Positions 52,522 to 63,034 of a stretch of DNA of 64,000 nucleotides are shown piece after piece. This DNA comes from Nematopogon swammerdamellus (taxonomy: Eukaryota; Arthropoda; Insecta; Lepidoptera; Adelidae), in the NCBI GenBank assembly GCA_946902875.1, contig OX336354.1, positions 8,095,247-8,159,246 of the forward strand, given 5' to 3'. The position numbers were made by a program, and so were the translations under genes. Positions within the stretch are counted from its first letter, which is position 1. The number at the start of each line of letters is the position of its first letter. Under the pieces are notes generated by a model. That model worked only from the letters and a program-made list of their open reading frames with translations, ran no database searches and was not told the DNA's origin.

Positions 52522-53320
52522 CGCCTACTAACTGTCCTAGAGTAGCACCCGGCTTGTAGATGCACAGTACGCTGTATTTGTCTCCCAGTAGCTCTTGTAG
52601 TGCCCGACGTAGGCCTCTACCTTGATCATCCGCGAAAATAATAATTTTCATCTTTTGCTGGTCTGTAGCGGAGCTTGGGGTCGTCTGCTGTGACAGGGTT
52701 GCAGGGGCTGTAGCATTTGTTGGTGCGTTAGGAGGGTTGAGGGGACTGTCGGTGACGAAGATCTCATTCTCTTTGATTTCCTGTTGCTCATTTGATGGTG
52801 AAGTCGGTGACGGAGACGACGGTATGGTGATTTCCGCTGAATCTAAGGTTGTTGACTTTTCGGGATTATTTTTATCATGTTTATTTCTCTTTGCGGGCGT
52901 TGTTTCGAATCTACTGACGTTAATTTTATCTCTGGATATCTTGAGAGACTGAATATATAGTTTTTTGTATTTTTCCATGCCTAATTTTATTACATTTAAT
53001 TCTTTCTTTAATTCTACATTTTCTAGTAGCGTTACGTCCAGTTCCTCTTCTGTTTCTTCCAGTTTATTTTTCATTTCTTCCAGTTGTTGCTTCAAATCTT
53101 GTACTTCTTGATTTTCTTGTTGCATGGACATATTTGGTATACTGTTTGATAGACTAGACTGTAAATCGTGGTAAATTTCGTTGTGTGATTCGTTTAAATT
53201 TCCTTCCGAGTAGGACATTTTAGCTGTTTCCAGAAGTGTGCTGTTATGAATTTTTGAACAGTTTTTGACGTTTTTTTGTAGTTGTAGCGCTCGTTGATTC
53301 CTAGTTAGTCTTGGCGTCAT
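52502..53320 (-). CDS. ORF1, first part: coiled coil and start of esterase domain
   Basis: Starts at ATG 53320 (MTPRLTRNQRALQL). Residues ~70-130 are a heptad-rich coiled coil (DLKQQLEEMKNKLEETEEEL), as needed for ORF1p trimers that package element RNA. Then comes a Ser/Thr/Pro-rich linker (~165-220), then MKIIIFADDQGRGLRRALQE, in the position of SGNH block I (usually GDSQGRGL; here ADDQGR, so the nucleophile serine is replaced by D). The frame ends at TAG 52502, just after GQLVGDARPIL. A one-base shift continues the domain in the 52108-52521 frame. A single mutation or programmed +1 shifting would both explain this. Confidence 0.75.
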   Translation of the reverse strand: MTPRLTRNQRALQLQKNVKNCSKIHNSTLLETAKMSYSEGNLNESHNEIYHDLQSSLSNSIPNMSMQQENQEVQDLKQQLEEMKNKLEETEEELDVTLLENVELKKELNVIKLGMEKYKKLYIQSLKISRDKINVSRFETTPAKRNKHDKNNPEKSTTLDSAEITIPSSPSPTSPSNEQQEIKENEIFVTDSPLNPPNAPTNATAPATLSQQTTPSSATDQQKMKIIIFADDQGRGLRRALQELLGDKYSVLCIYKPGATLGQLVGDARPIL

Positions 53321-53480
53321 CTCTTTGGTTTGAATAATATTTGTAACGCTACTTGGCGATAGATGGCGCTGATCGGTTATTGAAGTGAAGTTGTGCTTCT
53401 TTGATGATAGATGGCGCTGGTATAATAATGATTAGTTTTCCTATTTGGTACTAGATGGCGTTGTCTTATTAAGTACTGTG

Positions 53481-54049
53481 GTCTGTCTTGCTTTGCTTCG
53501 CGTTTGCTCGTTTCTCAGCTGGCGAATTGATCAAGCAAGAAGACAGTCTTGTGTTTACGTTTGTTATTGGTTGAATTGCATGCGCAGACAGATTTTGGCT
53601 TAGTAATGCAATTAATTCAAATTCCAACGGATTTTAGTGTGATTCTTGAAAATCTTACTTGGTGTAATATCTGCTCGTTCGGTGCGTCCCACGGGTGCGT
53701 CGTTGTCAGGATTAGTAGATAGTGTTGTGCAGTAAATATTCAGCGCGTTTTCCCGTCGAATTATGTATCAAACATTGGTGTTTCCGGTATGTGTTGTTTC
53801 TATATCATATCTTTGCAGGTCAACAAGTTGGATCGAATATAACACTCACACTTATATTACTAGGTATCATTAATATTTTAAGATTATACTTATTTAGTTT
53901 ACTTGATTATTTATATTTTGTTTTGTAGTAAAGCAAGTTTGGTGTACGTGTAAGACAACTGACAGCTGTCACATAATGCCCACTATATCCTCATCATGAA
54001 ATGCCACCATGCTCTAGAGGTTTTCGCTTAACATAAAAGAGTCACCCTG
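53481..54049. other. Possible 5' UTR of the CR1-like element; no gene
   Basis: Moderately GC-balanced sequence with CGGTGCGTCCCACGGGTGCG at about 53678. A 68-codon plus frame (53722-53928) has no motif. Whether this belongs to the retrotransposon cannot be told without a second copy. Confidence 0.3.
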
Positions 54050-54720
54050 CAGTGGATAAAAAAGGACACAGCGGGTTTTCAGGCAATGACGCGGCAGACG
54101 AACTTGCAGGCAGGGTTGACGCGGCAGAGGAACTTGCAGGCTTGCAGAACTTAAAGTCGAAGGGCCAGAGCCAATAGCACCTCTCCCATTTAATCAGTTA
54201 AGGTCATGGATCAGACAGAACACATGCATAGGAACAACATCAACTGCGGTGGACAGAAACAAGGGGCTGCAAACAAGCTAGAGCGGCGGTGCCAGCTATC
54301 AACAGTAAGCTCAATATGGGCAAAACACAGCTAAACAAAGATAAAGTCAGATTGGTGGTAGGAACTTTGACCGGACACCACCCACTAAATAAACTCTTAA
54401 TCATTATATAGGTAAAACAGATATCCCTCTGTGCAGGGGATGCATGGAGGCTGAAGAAACACCATCCCACACCGCGAGTGGATGGCAAATGAGCGGGCAA
54501 ACATCCTCAAAAACCCAAAGACACCCCAAAAGGCATGCAAGGATGTCGGCTGCCTGCAAGACTTCGGAAGGAGCTGGGCAGGAGCGGCCGGGAAGACACG
54601 CACAATGGGTCCAAGAAGAGCGACCTAAATTCAGACACTGTCCATCAAGAGAAGAAGGATATGGGTCAATCCCAGGATGTGTTATACATAGATGCCCAAG
54701 GTTATAGTATAGCCTAGAGC
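54050..54720 (+). pseudogene. RNase H and C-terminus of a non-LTR retrotransposon, decayed
   Basis: At 54063-54110 the plus strand reads GHSGFSGNDAADELAGR, the last RNase H block (catalytic H and D in GHxGxxGNExAD). A ~33 bp duplication of its end follows (GACGCGGCAGANGAACTTGC twice). After stops, VRLVVGTLTGHHPLNK (54348) and then, in shifted frames, ISLCAGDAW and EETPSH give the C..C..H tail also seen at 25854-26290. Several frame changes show long decay. The 87- and 60-codon frames at 54444-54717 are pieces of this relic. Confidence 0.75.
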
Positions 54721-55747
54721 GCTGTTTTTCAGATGGGCCCGGATCGTAAGTAATAACACACTAACTAACCAGCTAACAAATATTATTAGTAGTGCACGAA
54801 GCGTTCCCGTTTAGGTTTTCTATCTTGAATTGGGCTGTTTCAACTTTTCCACATGTCAAACTACATTTTAATAGACCTGCTATAACGTAAGTTTGTTTAA
54901 CTTTAAGTTAAACATTATAGTGATCGTAGTGAAATCCAATCTTAATTTCGTCTCAAGAGCTCTTACTATATTTTCAAAAACAGTTCTCACATGAATAAAC
55001 CCGAAACACACAGGGACTGATCTTGAAGTGAGAGTACAGTAAACAGCGTTCCTAAGATGACGTATCTACAGTTGCCAGCCCACTTTACCAGCATGTGCCC
55101 CGGGGGAAATTTGCTATTTCGATTAAACTTAGGTTCGTGTACACTCCTCTACGCAGAATAGTAGTGGAGCGAAGTTTTAGAGATTTGTATATGTGCATAC
55201 TTAATACAGAATGCAGCCCGTAGAGATATTTTAAACAAATTCAACTGCTAAACAAAATAATTAAAAACTAAGATCACACGGGAATAATAGTGCACATCAA
55301 TAACAGCTGAGAGGGGAAACTGTACACTAGCAATGCCAAAGTACTCAGTTCACATAAATTTTATTTTATTTTAACAGGAAATTTAACAGATATTTACATA
55401 CATTTGCACAACTTAAATACAAAATAAATAGTTTAGCCAATAAAAAAGTTTCACTTTTTACAATAAAAGTACTTACAACTAGATCAACAATTATTTTGAC
55501 ATAATATAAAAAAAAAAACATAAAATTTCGAACGTATATGTAGGTAATATTAGATCAAATATAAGACTACGTTATTAGTGTAGCGTATACGAGTGTGCTT
55601 GAGGGTGTGAGATCGTGTATTGTGTGTGAGGTGAGGATGTATGTTGTGTGTAAGTGAGTTTTGTGTGAATCAAATATGATTGAGCAATGCATCCTCCTAA
55701 CAACTATATAATGCAGTACTGAAGTTAATTTTGTATGTATAATTCGA
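54721..55747. other. No recognised gene
   Basis: AT-rich spacer. 55610-55665 is a GT-rich stretch (GTGTGCTTGAGGGTGTGAGA). The AATTTTATTTTATTTTAACAGG start at 55357 may be a retroposon tail on the minus strand. Confidence 0.3.
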
Positions 55748-55990
55748 TATAGGTAGCTTTGTCAGAGAGGCCAGAGCACATGCTCCGACCACCGAGAAGT
55801 TGCCATACCGGAGACTGCCCTTTGGATTGCAGCCGATAGGTTTCTATGCGTACATCATACGTCTAGTACGGTGGTATCATCTTAGTTACAACAAGGCTAC
55901 AATTTGAGCGTACCAATAAATAAAGGGCAAGGAAGGGAACCTATATTTTACACAGGTTCCGAAATGTGAAGCAACATGCACGTAAATTTG
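55748..55990 (+). repeat. Family F repeat, uninterrupted copy
   Basis: GCTTTGTCAGAGAGGCCAGA, GCACATGCTCCGACC, GCCATACCGGAGACTGCCCT, then directly ACGGTGGTATCATCTTAG, GGCTACAATTTGAGCG, AAGGGCAAGGAAGGGAACCT, CACAGGTTCCGAAATG. It shows the family without the insertion that splits it at 34310-34787. Confidence 0.65.
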
Positions 55991-57889
55991 TCCATAATAA
56001 ATAATGTCACACAATAAATATTAAAGACAATTAATTGCTTATGTAAACCACAAACATGATGATTTATTATTTATATCTTCTTTCTATTTAGAGAATTATA
56101 ATAAATAAATTTCGCAAATTGATAATGAAACTATATTATAAAATAATAATCCTTCATCCTATCTCGTAAAATAAATCAAAAAGATATCACGAGCGGGCTC
56201 TGATCCTTAAAAAAATATTATTTACATTCGCAGTAAGTAATGAACTGTTACTTTGAAGAAAGCGAAAGATCTCGCAGAAATCCCTTGCCTATTATTAGAT
56301 GAGATTCTTTTTAAAAATGTTCGCTCGAATTCGCAATAATAATGGCTTCTGTAATATCCTTCTCTCGCCTCTGTTTTACGAAATTGGCTTAGAAACGTTT
56401 CCCCGTGAATAATTACTTGTGATAAATGTAGGTGAAATAATGACTTAATCAGGCTAAAATCATTTCTAGACGGGTTTTAATCTATTTTAAAATGGACAAA
56501 GGGGCCCGCTTTTTTTAATGGACTATTTGTCTTTTGCTGCCCATTTCTGCGTTTCATTTCGATTCAAATTTTCACTTTGCTGAATCAAAGAAAACTTTTA
56601 TGTATTTGCAAAAGCGCTCCGGCTTTGGTCTGACTTCGGAATTTGTATAATGTTATTATAATCCCTCAAATATGCCTGTTCTGCTCGACAATTAGAAATT
56701 AAATTCATAAGGTAAATACTCGTAGAAAAATATTAGGAAGATTACGAGAGTAATAATTTTCATTTTGCATTAATAATGTTGCTTTTGATCTAATAAACGA
56801 TTAAATTTGTATTGTCGATGGTATTAAAATGATCGTATGATGACAGTATGAAATTAATATGATCAACTAAAACGTCTGATAAACAAGAAAATCCTCACTT
56901 GTTTCACATCGTTTTATAGATAATTACATTGACAATAAGTGTGAATTTATTTAATGAGACTTATTCCTAATTTATTTTTATTTTAAATTATTTAATTTAT
57001 ATAATCTTCAATATTTTACTAAATAATTCTTTGAGTTAAGATATCAAGATCGGCGCTCAAAATCTGGAATTAAATGGCGGATATCCAAATATAAAGAGTG
57101 GAAGTCAAAAGGGTCATTTAATATTTTTTTTTTTTCATTTGGAAGAATTAATCATTTTTTATGTAAATATTTACTTTGGTTTCTAAATACCTGCGTTTGG
57201 AAGTATAGCTTGAAAAAAAATCGGAATTGTTTGAAAAAGCCGTAAAGGTTTAGCCTCGCTTCTGAGAGATATTCTGCACTTTCTCAATCAGAGCCTACTA
57301 AGTTAATGATGTTTAGTTAAGGGATCACAGATTTATTAATATCCAGTTAACCCTACAGCCAGATTTGATGTTCCCACTTTAAGTTTTTTTTTCCTAAAAG
57401 CCTAAATCATCAGTGCACAAGTTTCGCCGCCGAAATTTATGTAATTACCGCTTTGATTCAGCCGCTTGAATTAATTGCGGGCCCCTCGAGCGATCTCGCC
57501 TCCCGGGCACTTCTTGCGGAACTAAGTCGTCTCGTCGTGACTTTCGAGGGGAACTCCTGACGATGACACAGAAAGGCCCCGGCTTTGTGGCTGTCGGCAT
57601 ATGAATATCTGAGGGGGCTAAGTCTGGGAATTCAGTTGGCGCTTATTGTGGCGCCACAGAGAGCCTGTGTCGCTAGGGTCGGTGGATTAAATAGGAATTA
57701 TTTCGGAAAACTTGCGGGATACGTCCGCGCCGTGACAACAAATGGGGACAGTTTACAAAGGAAGACAATGGATTGCGGTGGACAGTTAGCATACTTAAGG
57801 CCGCAGGATGTACCATTTCGTTTTAGTTTCGTCTCGTATGCTATACTTAGCTCGAGGAACGTATGTATGCGATTTGTCAGGCTCGGTAG
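55991..57889. other. No recognised gene; single-copy-looking sequence
   Basis: 56240-57400 is AT-rich without repeats I can match. 57420-57880 is more GC-balanced (GCGGGCCCCTCGAGCGATCT, GGCGCTTATTGTGGCGCCAC) and includes a 152-codon frame (57585-58043) that runs into the SINE, so it is not a gene as it stands. This is the stretch most like host non-coding or intronic DNA, but I have no direct proof. Confidence 0.3.
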
Positions 57890-58255
57890 CGGTGCGGTCA
57901 GTTCGGTCGGTCGACTGTTGTTAAGCAACCCTGAGCGCGTTCAGTACTTGGATGGGTGCCCGCTCGACCGTTGGAGGCTGACCGTGGTTCGGATGTCACC
58001 TAAAACTGTAGGTCCCTTCCCTTCTAACCTTAATAGGTGGTAGGGTTTATCCCGCCCGGGTTGGTACCACCGCACTGAATGAAACGTCGCTCGGTCGAAA
58101 CGGCTATGTAAATAGTTCGTGTTTTCCATCCAGTTCAGTGTGGCCGACATGAAATGAAGGGAAGCACTGAAATGACACCTAGTTCACCCGGTGTTATGAG
58201 CTGACATCACGGATGTTGTATGTGATGTAGCCAACCGTGTCAGTTTCCATAAAAA
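57890..58255 (+). mobile_element. SINE with 5S rRNA-like head
   Basis: At 57918-57962 TTGTTAAGCAACCCTGAGCG and TTCAGTACTTGGATGGGTGCC match the internal promoter half of 5S rRNA (A box GTTAAGCAAC, intermediate element and C box GTTAGTACTTGGATGGG). Body landmarks follow: AGGTGGTAGGGTTTATCCCG, CCCGGGTTGGTACCACCGCA, CTGAATGAAACGTCGCTCGG, TCCAGTTCAGTGTGGCCGAC, CCTAGTTCACCCGGTGTTAT, GACATCACGGATGTTG and GTAGCCAACCGTGTCAG. The body recurs at 59615 (+), 60190 (-), 63035 (-), 46618 (-) and 20965 (-), so it is a mobile SINE3-type element, not a 5S gene. Confidence 0.8.
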
Positions 58256-58589
58256 AAATGCGAATCACTGCAAAATGGAGGAGAGAGCAAGCGAGTGAGG
58301 ATAGAGAATAAAATTTAAATTTGGAACGCTCGTTTGAAAATGAGCTGGTAGATAATATGCGCTGCTTCAAAGAATCGAAAGCGGGATTCGAATCAGCGAC
58401 TGTGGGATTATTCATACATAATATGTGACTCATTAGTAGAGCAGTTACGGTATCTAGAGCGACAGTAGAAGTTGATCTCCGCTCACAAGACGACGCTCAT
58501 AGTTGCGAGTGCGGGTACTAACATTATTCTATATTATATGTTCGATGGCATCAGTCAATTACGGGTTTGACACCTGACAGCTCTGGCTG

Positions 58590-58902
58590 ATCCTGCGTCT
58601 CCTCCTACGCTCCTTTCGGAAACACTCGGGTTGAGCGAACCAACTGAATCCGATATTCGTTTGGTCGTTTATGTATTTTGTTGGCTCAGTGGTATAAGAG
58701 TGTAGGATTTTAATTTTTTCGATCTCGACCATGGGTTCGTGTCCCCTTTTTAAGCAATGTTAGGGTGTTAAAATTAGGTTATGGTTATTTTTTTTATAAC
58801 CACCAAAAACATCACTAATACATACCACACAACATCACTCATACCACACATTCCTCCTTCGAGCCGAAGTTTGCCGAAAGGAGCTAAAGGAGTAGGTTGC
58901 AG
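58590..58902. repeat. Inverted repeat enclosing a tRNA-like segment
   Basis: CCTGCGTCTCCTCCTACGCT CCTTTCGGAAACACTCGGG (58590-58630) is complementary, with mismatches, to GAGCCGAAGTTTGCCGAAAG GAGCTAAAGGAGTAGGTTGC AGG (58858-58902). Between them, 58679-58752 reads TTGGCTCAGTGGTATAAGAG (A box-like) and GGGTTCGTGTCCCC (B box-like) at tRNA spacing, but with no foldable acceptor stem. It may be a tRNA-derived SINE head. Confidence 0.45.
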
Positions 58903-59614
58903 GATCGAGCAAGTCTTTCAGGTGGCGGACCGGTCAATTACAAGGGGCAATACTGCCAGAGTATTGGGCACTGTGGCGTAGTAGGCTGGATGGGACGAAA
59001 TATTTTACTTGCAGCAGGTAGGCAAGTAAAATATGTAAATTATTATTGTGGACTTTAGAATATAAACAAAATTTTAATTATTTTAAATAATTTTAAGGTA
59101 TGCCTTGTTCGTTTGTGAAACAGCTTCAATATTATAAAAAATATATTAATAAATATTACGTTAGATTTTGTTATATAAATTATTATATTTAATTTTATTG
59201 TTTATTTGATGCTTTTTGTATATTTTGTTTTTCTGTGATAGATTGCCATTGACAATTTTTTTTTTCTTTTTTCTTGCTGTCTATTTCTAAAAATATTATT
59301 AATTGTATTTAAAAAAGTTATGGAGGCAAATATTGACGCCGCGCAGTAAAAATTTTGTAATATTAGAAACGATGGATATGAAACTAAATTACGAATACAT
59401 ACTCAACGTTAAAAACAAAACCTCTCAACTGCGTTAAGTAGCCTCGCTAATGTGTTGGGCTGGGTTGGGTATTATCCCAACACGCTCATATATTCGCAAA
59501 AGTCGATAAGCCGCTTGTCCCACTCTGCATGGCAAAATCTATCTCTTTTTATTCTCCAGCCATTAAAATTTTCGCTTAGAAGCAGATTACTGCGATAGGT
59601 TCGTGACCATTTTT
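58903..59614. other. No recognised gene
   Basis: AT-rich spacer. Inverted AATATTTTACTTGC..GCAGCAGGTAGGCAAGTAAAATAT (about 58999-59034) forms a small hairpin. Confidence 0.35.
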
Positions 59615-59815
59615 AATCCTTCCGCGTTGGTACCAACGCACTGAATGAAAGGTCGTTAGAAGCGGATATGCAATTTGTTCGTATTTTCCGTCTAGTTCAA
59701 TGCAGCCGGCACGACCAAAGAGAAGCACTGACGTAGCGCCTAGTTCACCAAGCCTTTATGGGCTGACATCAAGGGTTTTGTGTGTGATGTGGTCAAACGT
59801 TTTCAGGTCGCAAAA
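59615..59815 (+). mobile_element. 5S-SINE body copy
   Basis: GCGTTGGTACCAACGCACTG, AATGAAAGGTCG, TCTAGTTCAATGCAGCCGGC, CCTAGTTCACCAAGCCTTTA, GGGCTGACATCAAGGG and GTGATGTGGTCAAACGTTTTC. The 5S head is missing; more diverged than 57890. Confidence 0.65.
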
Positions 59816-60189
59816 AAAAATATTTTTTACTCCTAAGAAATTTATTTTTAGGAAATCTGATTTTGCTCCTTCGCGGAATCTCGAAACACTCATCGGCGCA
59901 ACATGTGTTTGAACCTGCGCGGTTCAAACAGGCAGCCTAACAGTTAAGTGTACCTATAATCGCTTTAATTCTGCGGTGAAACGACAATTTTAGCTAACTT
60001 TGTACACGTGCTGCGTTTGAGAGACGAACCCATTCATTACACTGTTTGCATAGAGCCATCTCGCTCGCGTGGATTCATCTGCGTAGAGTGCGAGAGTGTG
60101 GCGGTAAAAGTTGCGTCATTACAATAAAAAAAAAAAGGATTAGCCGAGCAGATAAATCAACCGTTCATTATAAACAAGTTTTTTATTTA
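59816..60189. other. No recognised gene
   Basis: Short spacer; a TGAACCTGCGCGGTTCAAAC palindromic run (TTTGAACC TGCGC GGTTCAAA, about 59909-59929) is the only structure seen. Confidence 0.35.
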
Positions 60190-60315
60190 ATGGAAATTGA
60201 CACGGTTGGCTACATCACCTACAACATCCGTGATGTCAGCCCATAACACCGTGTGAACTAGGTGCATTTCAATGCTTCCCTTCATTTCATGTCGGCTACA
60301 CTGAACTTTATACAT
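60190..60315 (-). mobile_element. 5S-SINE 3' body, minus strand
   Basis: GACACGGTTGGCTACATCAC, CTACAACATCCGTGATGTCA, GCCCATAACACCGTGTGAAC, TAGGTGCATTTCAATGC and GTCGGCTACACTGAAC are the complement of 58140-58245; a truncated copy. Confidence 0.75.
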
Positions 60316-60465
60316 ACATACATGAATTTTCAAACTCTGAACTTTAGGGAATGTTTAGGGAGTTGCGTGCTACGGGGATGCATATCGTTTTATTCCGGGC
60401 GTACAGAGCTACCAGGCCTCACGCACTCTATGTACTTGCGCGCGCTAACTACCTACCGCCCGACG

Positions 60466-60525
60466 GGCCGCTGGCGGTCTATTTCAGTGGAAATAGGCCG
60501 CCGGCGGTCTATTTCAGTGGAAATT
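60466..60525 (+). repeat. 30 bp direct tandem duplication
   Basis: GGCCGCTGGCGGTCTATTTC AGTGGAAATA is followed at once by GGCCGCCGGCGGTCTATTTC AGTGGAAATT: two units with two differences. Confidence 0.9.
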
Positions 60526-62044
60526 CGTCAGCCGCGCGAAGTATACATAGACTCTCGCCCACGCAACTGCGCGCAGCTGCAAAGCAATAACCACTTTACA
60601 CTCGATCGTTAAGGTACATTTTCGCACGCAGCGATTGGCGATGTGAAACAGTAGGCTAAAGCCCGAAGGTAGGAACATTTTCTATGGAGTGATTTATCTG
60701 TTACGAAGTACCTAATAAGTAATCTGTGGTCCTACACTAACAAATTTTGAATTACGGGAGAATTTTGAACTACGGGAGAAAAGCACGTATTGCGCACGTG
60801 TAACAGCTCCGTCTTCATATCTGGCCAATGGCAGTGATGCGAGCCGATATCTCCACATGTGCGTCACCGTAGGTCCCATTAATTGTACACGCAGAAATTT
60901 AAACATTACAACATTGAAAATCAAAGTTATTTGTGAGATATTCCCAAAAAATCATCTTTTCAAGCACGGTGACGTGAGGCTGCGTCTGACTCGAATTTCA
61001 AGAAGTTTACCACCAATATTACTCAACTGACAGATTCAGTTTTTTAATATATGTAATATTTCATCTATTAGCGCAAATCGATAGATTTTTGAAAACACGA
61101 TTTGATTAACTTCGCTCGGTAGAAAAAAAATCTGAATTTCGTTATAAAAACGTATTTAAGGCATCGTGATCAAATCAATGCTTTGGGAAACATATATTTT
61201 ATTTTTTGAATATATATCTAGATCCGTAGCTTTTTATTTTTTTGTTTCGATGCGTAGTTTTGGAATAAAAAAATAAATACCAAATTTCCGCTTTGATTGT
61301 GTTGCATCCTACTCCAACCAGCGAAAGCGGCACCTTGAAAGAGGAGTACAGGTGAATACGGGTTGACAGGGCCTTAAGCTACGTACTAAATTACGTCAGC
61401 TTACTATGTACTGACTGAGTTGCCATATCCAGGCCAGCGCAATGCTCATCGCATTCCACTAAGCCCACGTGTGGGGTTGACAAAGTGACGCCATCTCGCG
61501 GTGTATCGTGACGTGTGTGAGGCGCGGGCTGGCATTTGTCTCTGTAATGGCTGTCTGTGGCTGCTTGCCTCGCGCTGAGCCCCCTTATCCAATCTTTAGC
61601 CAGTTCGTGGTTCTTCTATGCGTCTTTCGTCGGCTTTGGAAATTCGAAATAGCCTTTCCCTACGAGCCTTTGCTCACTTGAAGCCTCTGTCGTTGCTTTT
61701 AAGCCTCTATCAATCTTTGTGACGATGTGTATGCCTTCAAGCTAAGCAAGAACACTGCTATAATAAAATGGATATATAAACGTATTTTTATAGACAGCCG
61801 GCAATATTGACTGCCCAAAACTTCAACGGAACATCAGACACAGCCAATAACACCACTCCTCGCGAAACCACACTCAGAGAGGCGCCATGCCAGCTACGAG
61901 TATAAAGCAGACAAAAAAGTAGTCGTCTAATTTATTAACACGCCTTTTGAAGATCCCCATGTTATATAGGTAAAATTACGACCGATAACGTGTGACCCAC
62001 AGTACCTCGCTAGGGTATTTCTCGTGTTCTAGTGTATGTATCCA
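60526..62044. other. No recognised gene
   Basis: 60760-60900 and 61290-61700 are GC-balanced, single-copy-looking. 61070-61145 matches 43235-43320. ACGCCATCTCGCGGTG at about 61490 resembles the AGATGGCGC phrase near 53361. No coding frame is supported. Confidence 0.3.
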
Positions 62045-62165
62045 CAGAAGTGGACAAAAACAAAACTATATTTGCATAGCCATTTCGACCGACATTCAGT
62101 GCGGTGGTACCGATACGAGTATTTCCAATTGTGTATAATCGGTACCCTAAAAACACAAACACTCC
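62045..62165 (-). repeat. 5S-SINE-related fragment
   Basis: TTGCATAGCCATTTCGACCG, ACATTCAGTGCGGTGGTACC match the complement of 58060-58115 (GGTACCACCGCACTGAATG, CGGTCGAAACGGCTATGTAA); the continuation is replaced by unrelated sequence. Confidence 0.5.
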
Positions 62166-62699
62166 ACACGCACCGATTCTCTGCTTTACCCAAGGAAACA
62201 CTCGGAATACATTAAACTCCTAACATATTTCGCGCCTGCCCCAACACTCCTGCCCGCACTCTCCGGTCCGGCTAGGGCTGACACACGCCAGGAATAGTCA
62301 GGTTAGAACCAAAACTATTCATTTATTCACTATTTCCACACCGTCAGGTTTGAAGTACATTTTAATTATTCATGTTCACATTTTCGTAACCTAACATAAC
62401 ATAACATAATATCTATTTATCTATTTATTACCAAATTAATTTAAATTCCGAATATCTATTATAGTTTCATAGCAACACACACATAATCTAAAACATTAAA
62501 GGCCTCGAAAATCCGGTTAAATAAACAATAAAATTATACAAACAATTAAAAATTATATCTAAAGCGTACAGAAATAAACATTTATTGTCATATTTATGGT
62601 ACTCCTCGAGCCAGTCGTATAGAAAACACACGAGATACGTGTACATAAATAATGAAATATTACTTTGGAAATTTGCGTCAATTATAAATTATCCAACAA
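62166..62699. other. No gene; (CATAA)n run at 62388-62410
   Basis: AT-rich spacer with ACCTAACATAACATAACATAA. No other feature. Confidence 0.35.
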
Positions 62700-62755
62700 A
62701 AAAGCCGCCAAATGCGAGTCGGACTCGCGCACCGAGGGTACCGCACCACCACACA
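62700..62755 (+). repeat. Repeat family A head
   Basis: AAAAGCCGCCAAATGCGAGT, CGGACTCGCGCACCGAGGGT, ACCGCACCACC; same head as 4490. Confidence 0.6.
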
Positions 62756-63034
62756 ATATATTTGTGTTATGTTTTTACCAAAATGTTTTCGACAAAACGC
62801 CTAATTAAAAACTACAGCAATGGTTTGATTCTCAGGCAAACCATTGCTTCTTGTATTCAAAATATAAAAAGTCTTTTTTTTTTAATTGGACATCAAATAG
62901 TAATTCAGACATTTTTAAACTCCTTATAGTTAGCTCTTTCAAATGGTACCCCACAAGATAAGTTAGTTTAAACTGTTTTTTATCGGTACCAAATTGACCC
63001 CTTTATTAATCTAAAATAAATGTGTTTTTTTTAT
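62756..63034. other. No recognised feature
   Basis: AT-rich spacer between a family A head and a SINE. Confidence 0.35.

Larger units (their letters stand above)
48927..53480 (-). mobile_element. CR1/L2/Daphne-like non-LTR retrotransposon
   Basis: On the minus strand, from 5' to 3': 5' UTR, ORF1 (coiled coil and SGNH esterase, split by a frame change), ORF2 (endonuclease and reverse transcriptase) and a short 3' UTR with AATAAAG, ending at about 48927 in (ATTTTG)n. The absence of RNase H, the esterase-type ORF1 and the short simple-repeat tail fit the CR1/L2/Daphne group of the Jockey superfamily. The 5' limit is uncertain; I set it beyond three AGATGGCG(CT) motifs (53361, 53409, 53452), and it could be near 53700. 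This is the best preserved element in the window. Confidence 0.88.

Noticed and set aside
57918..57962. A genuine 5S rRNA gene
   Set aside because: Only the internal promoter half matches. The outer stems are absent, and the following body is a dispersed repeat.
57585..58043. 152-codon plus-strand frame
   Set aside because: The last third runs through the 5S-like SINE head, and the start has no motif; not a gene.
58360..58460. tRNA gene suggested by GCGGGATTCGAATCAGCGAC and TAGTAGAGCAGTTACGG
   Set aside because: The B-box-like and A-box-like words face opposite strands, so no cloverleaf can form.
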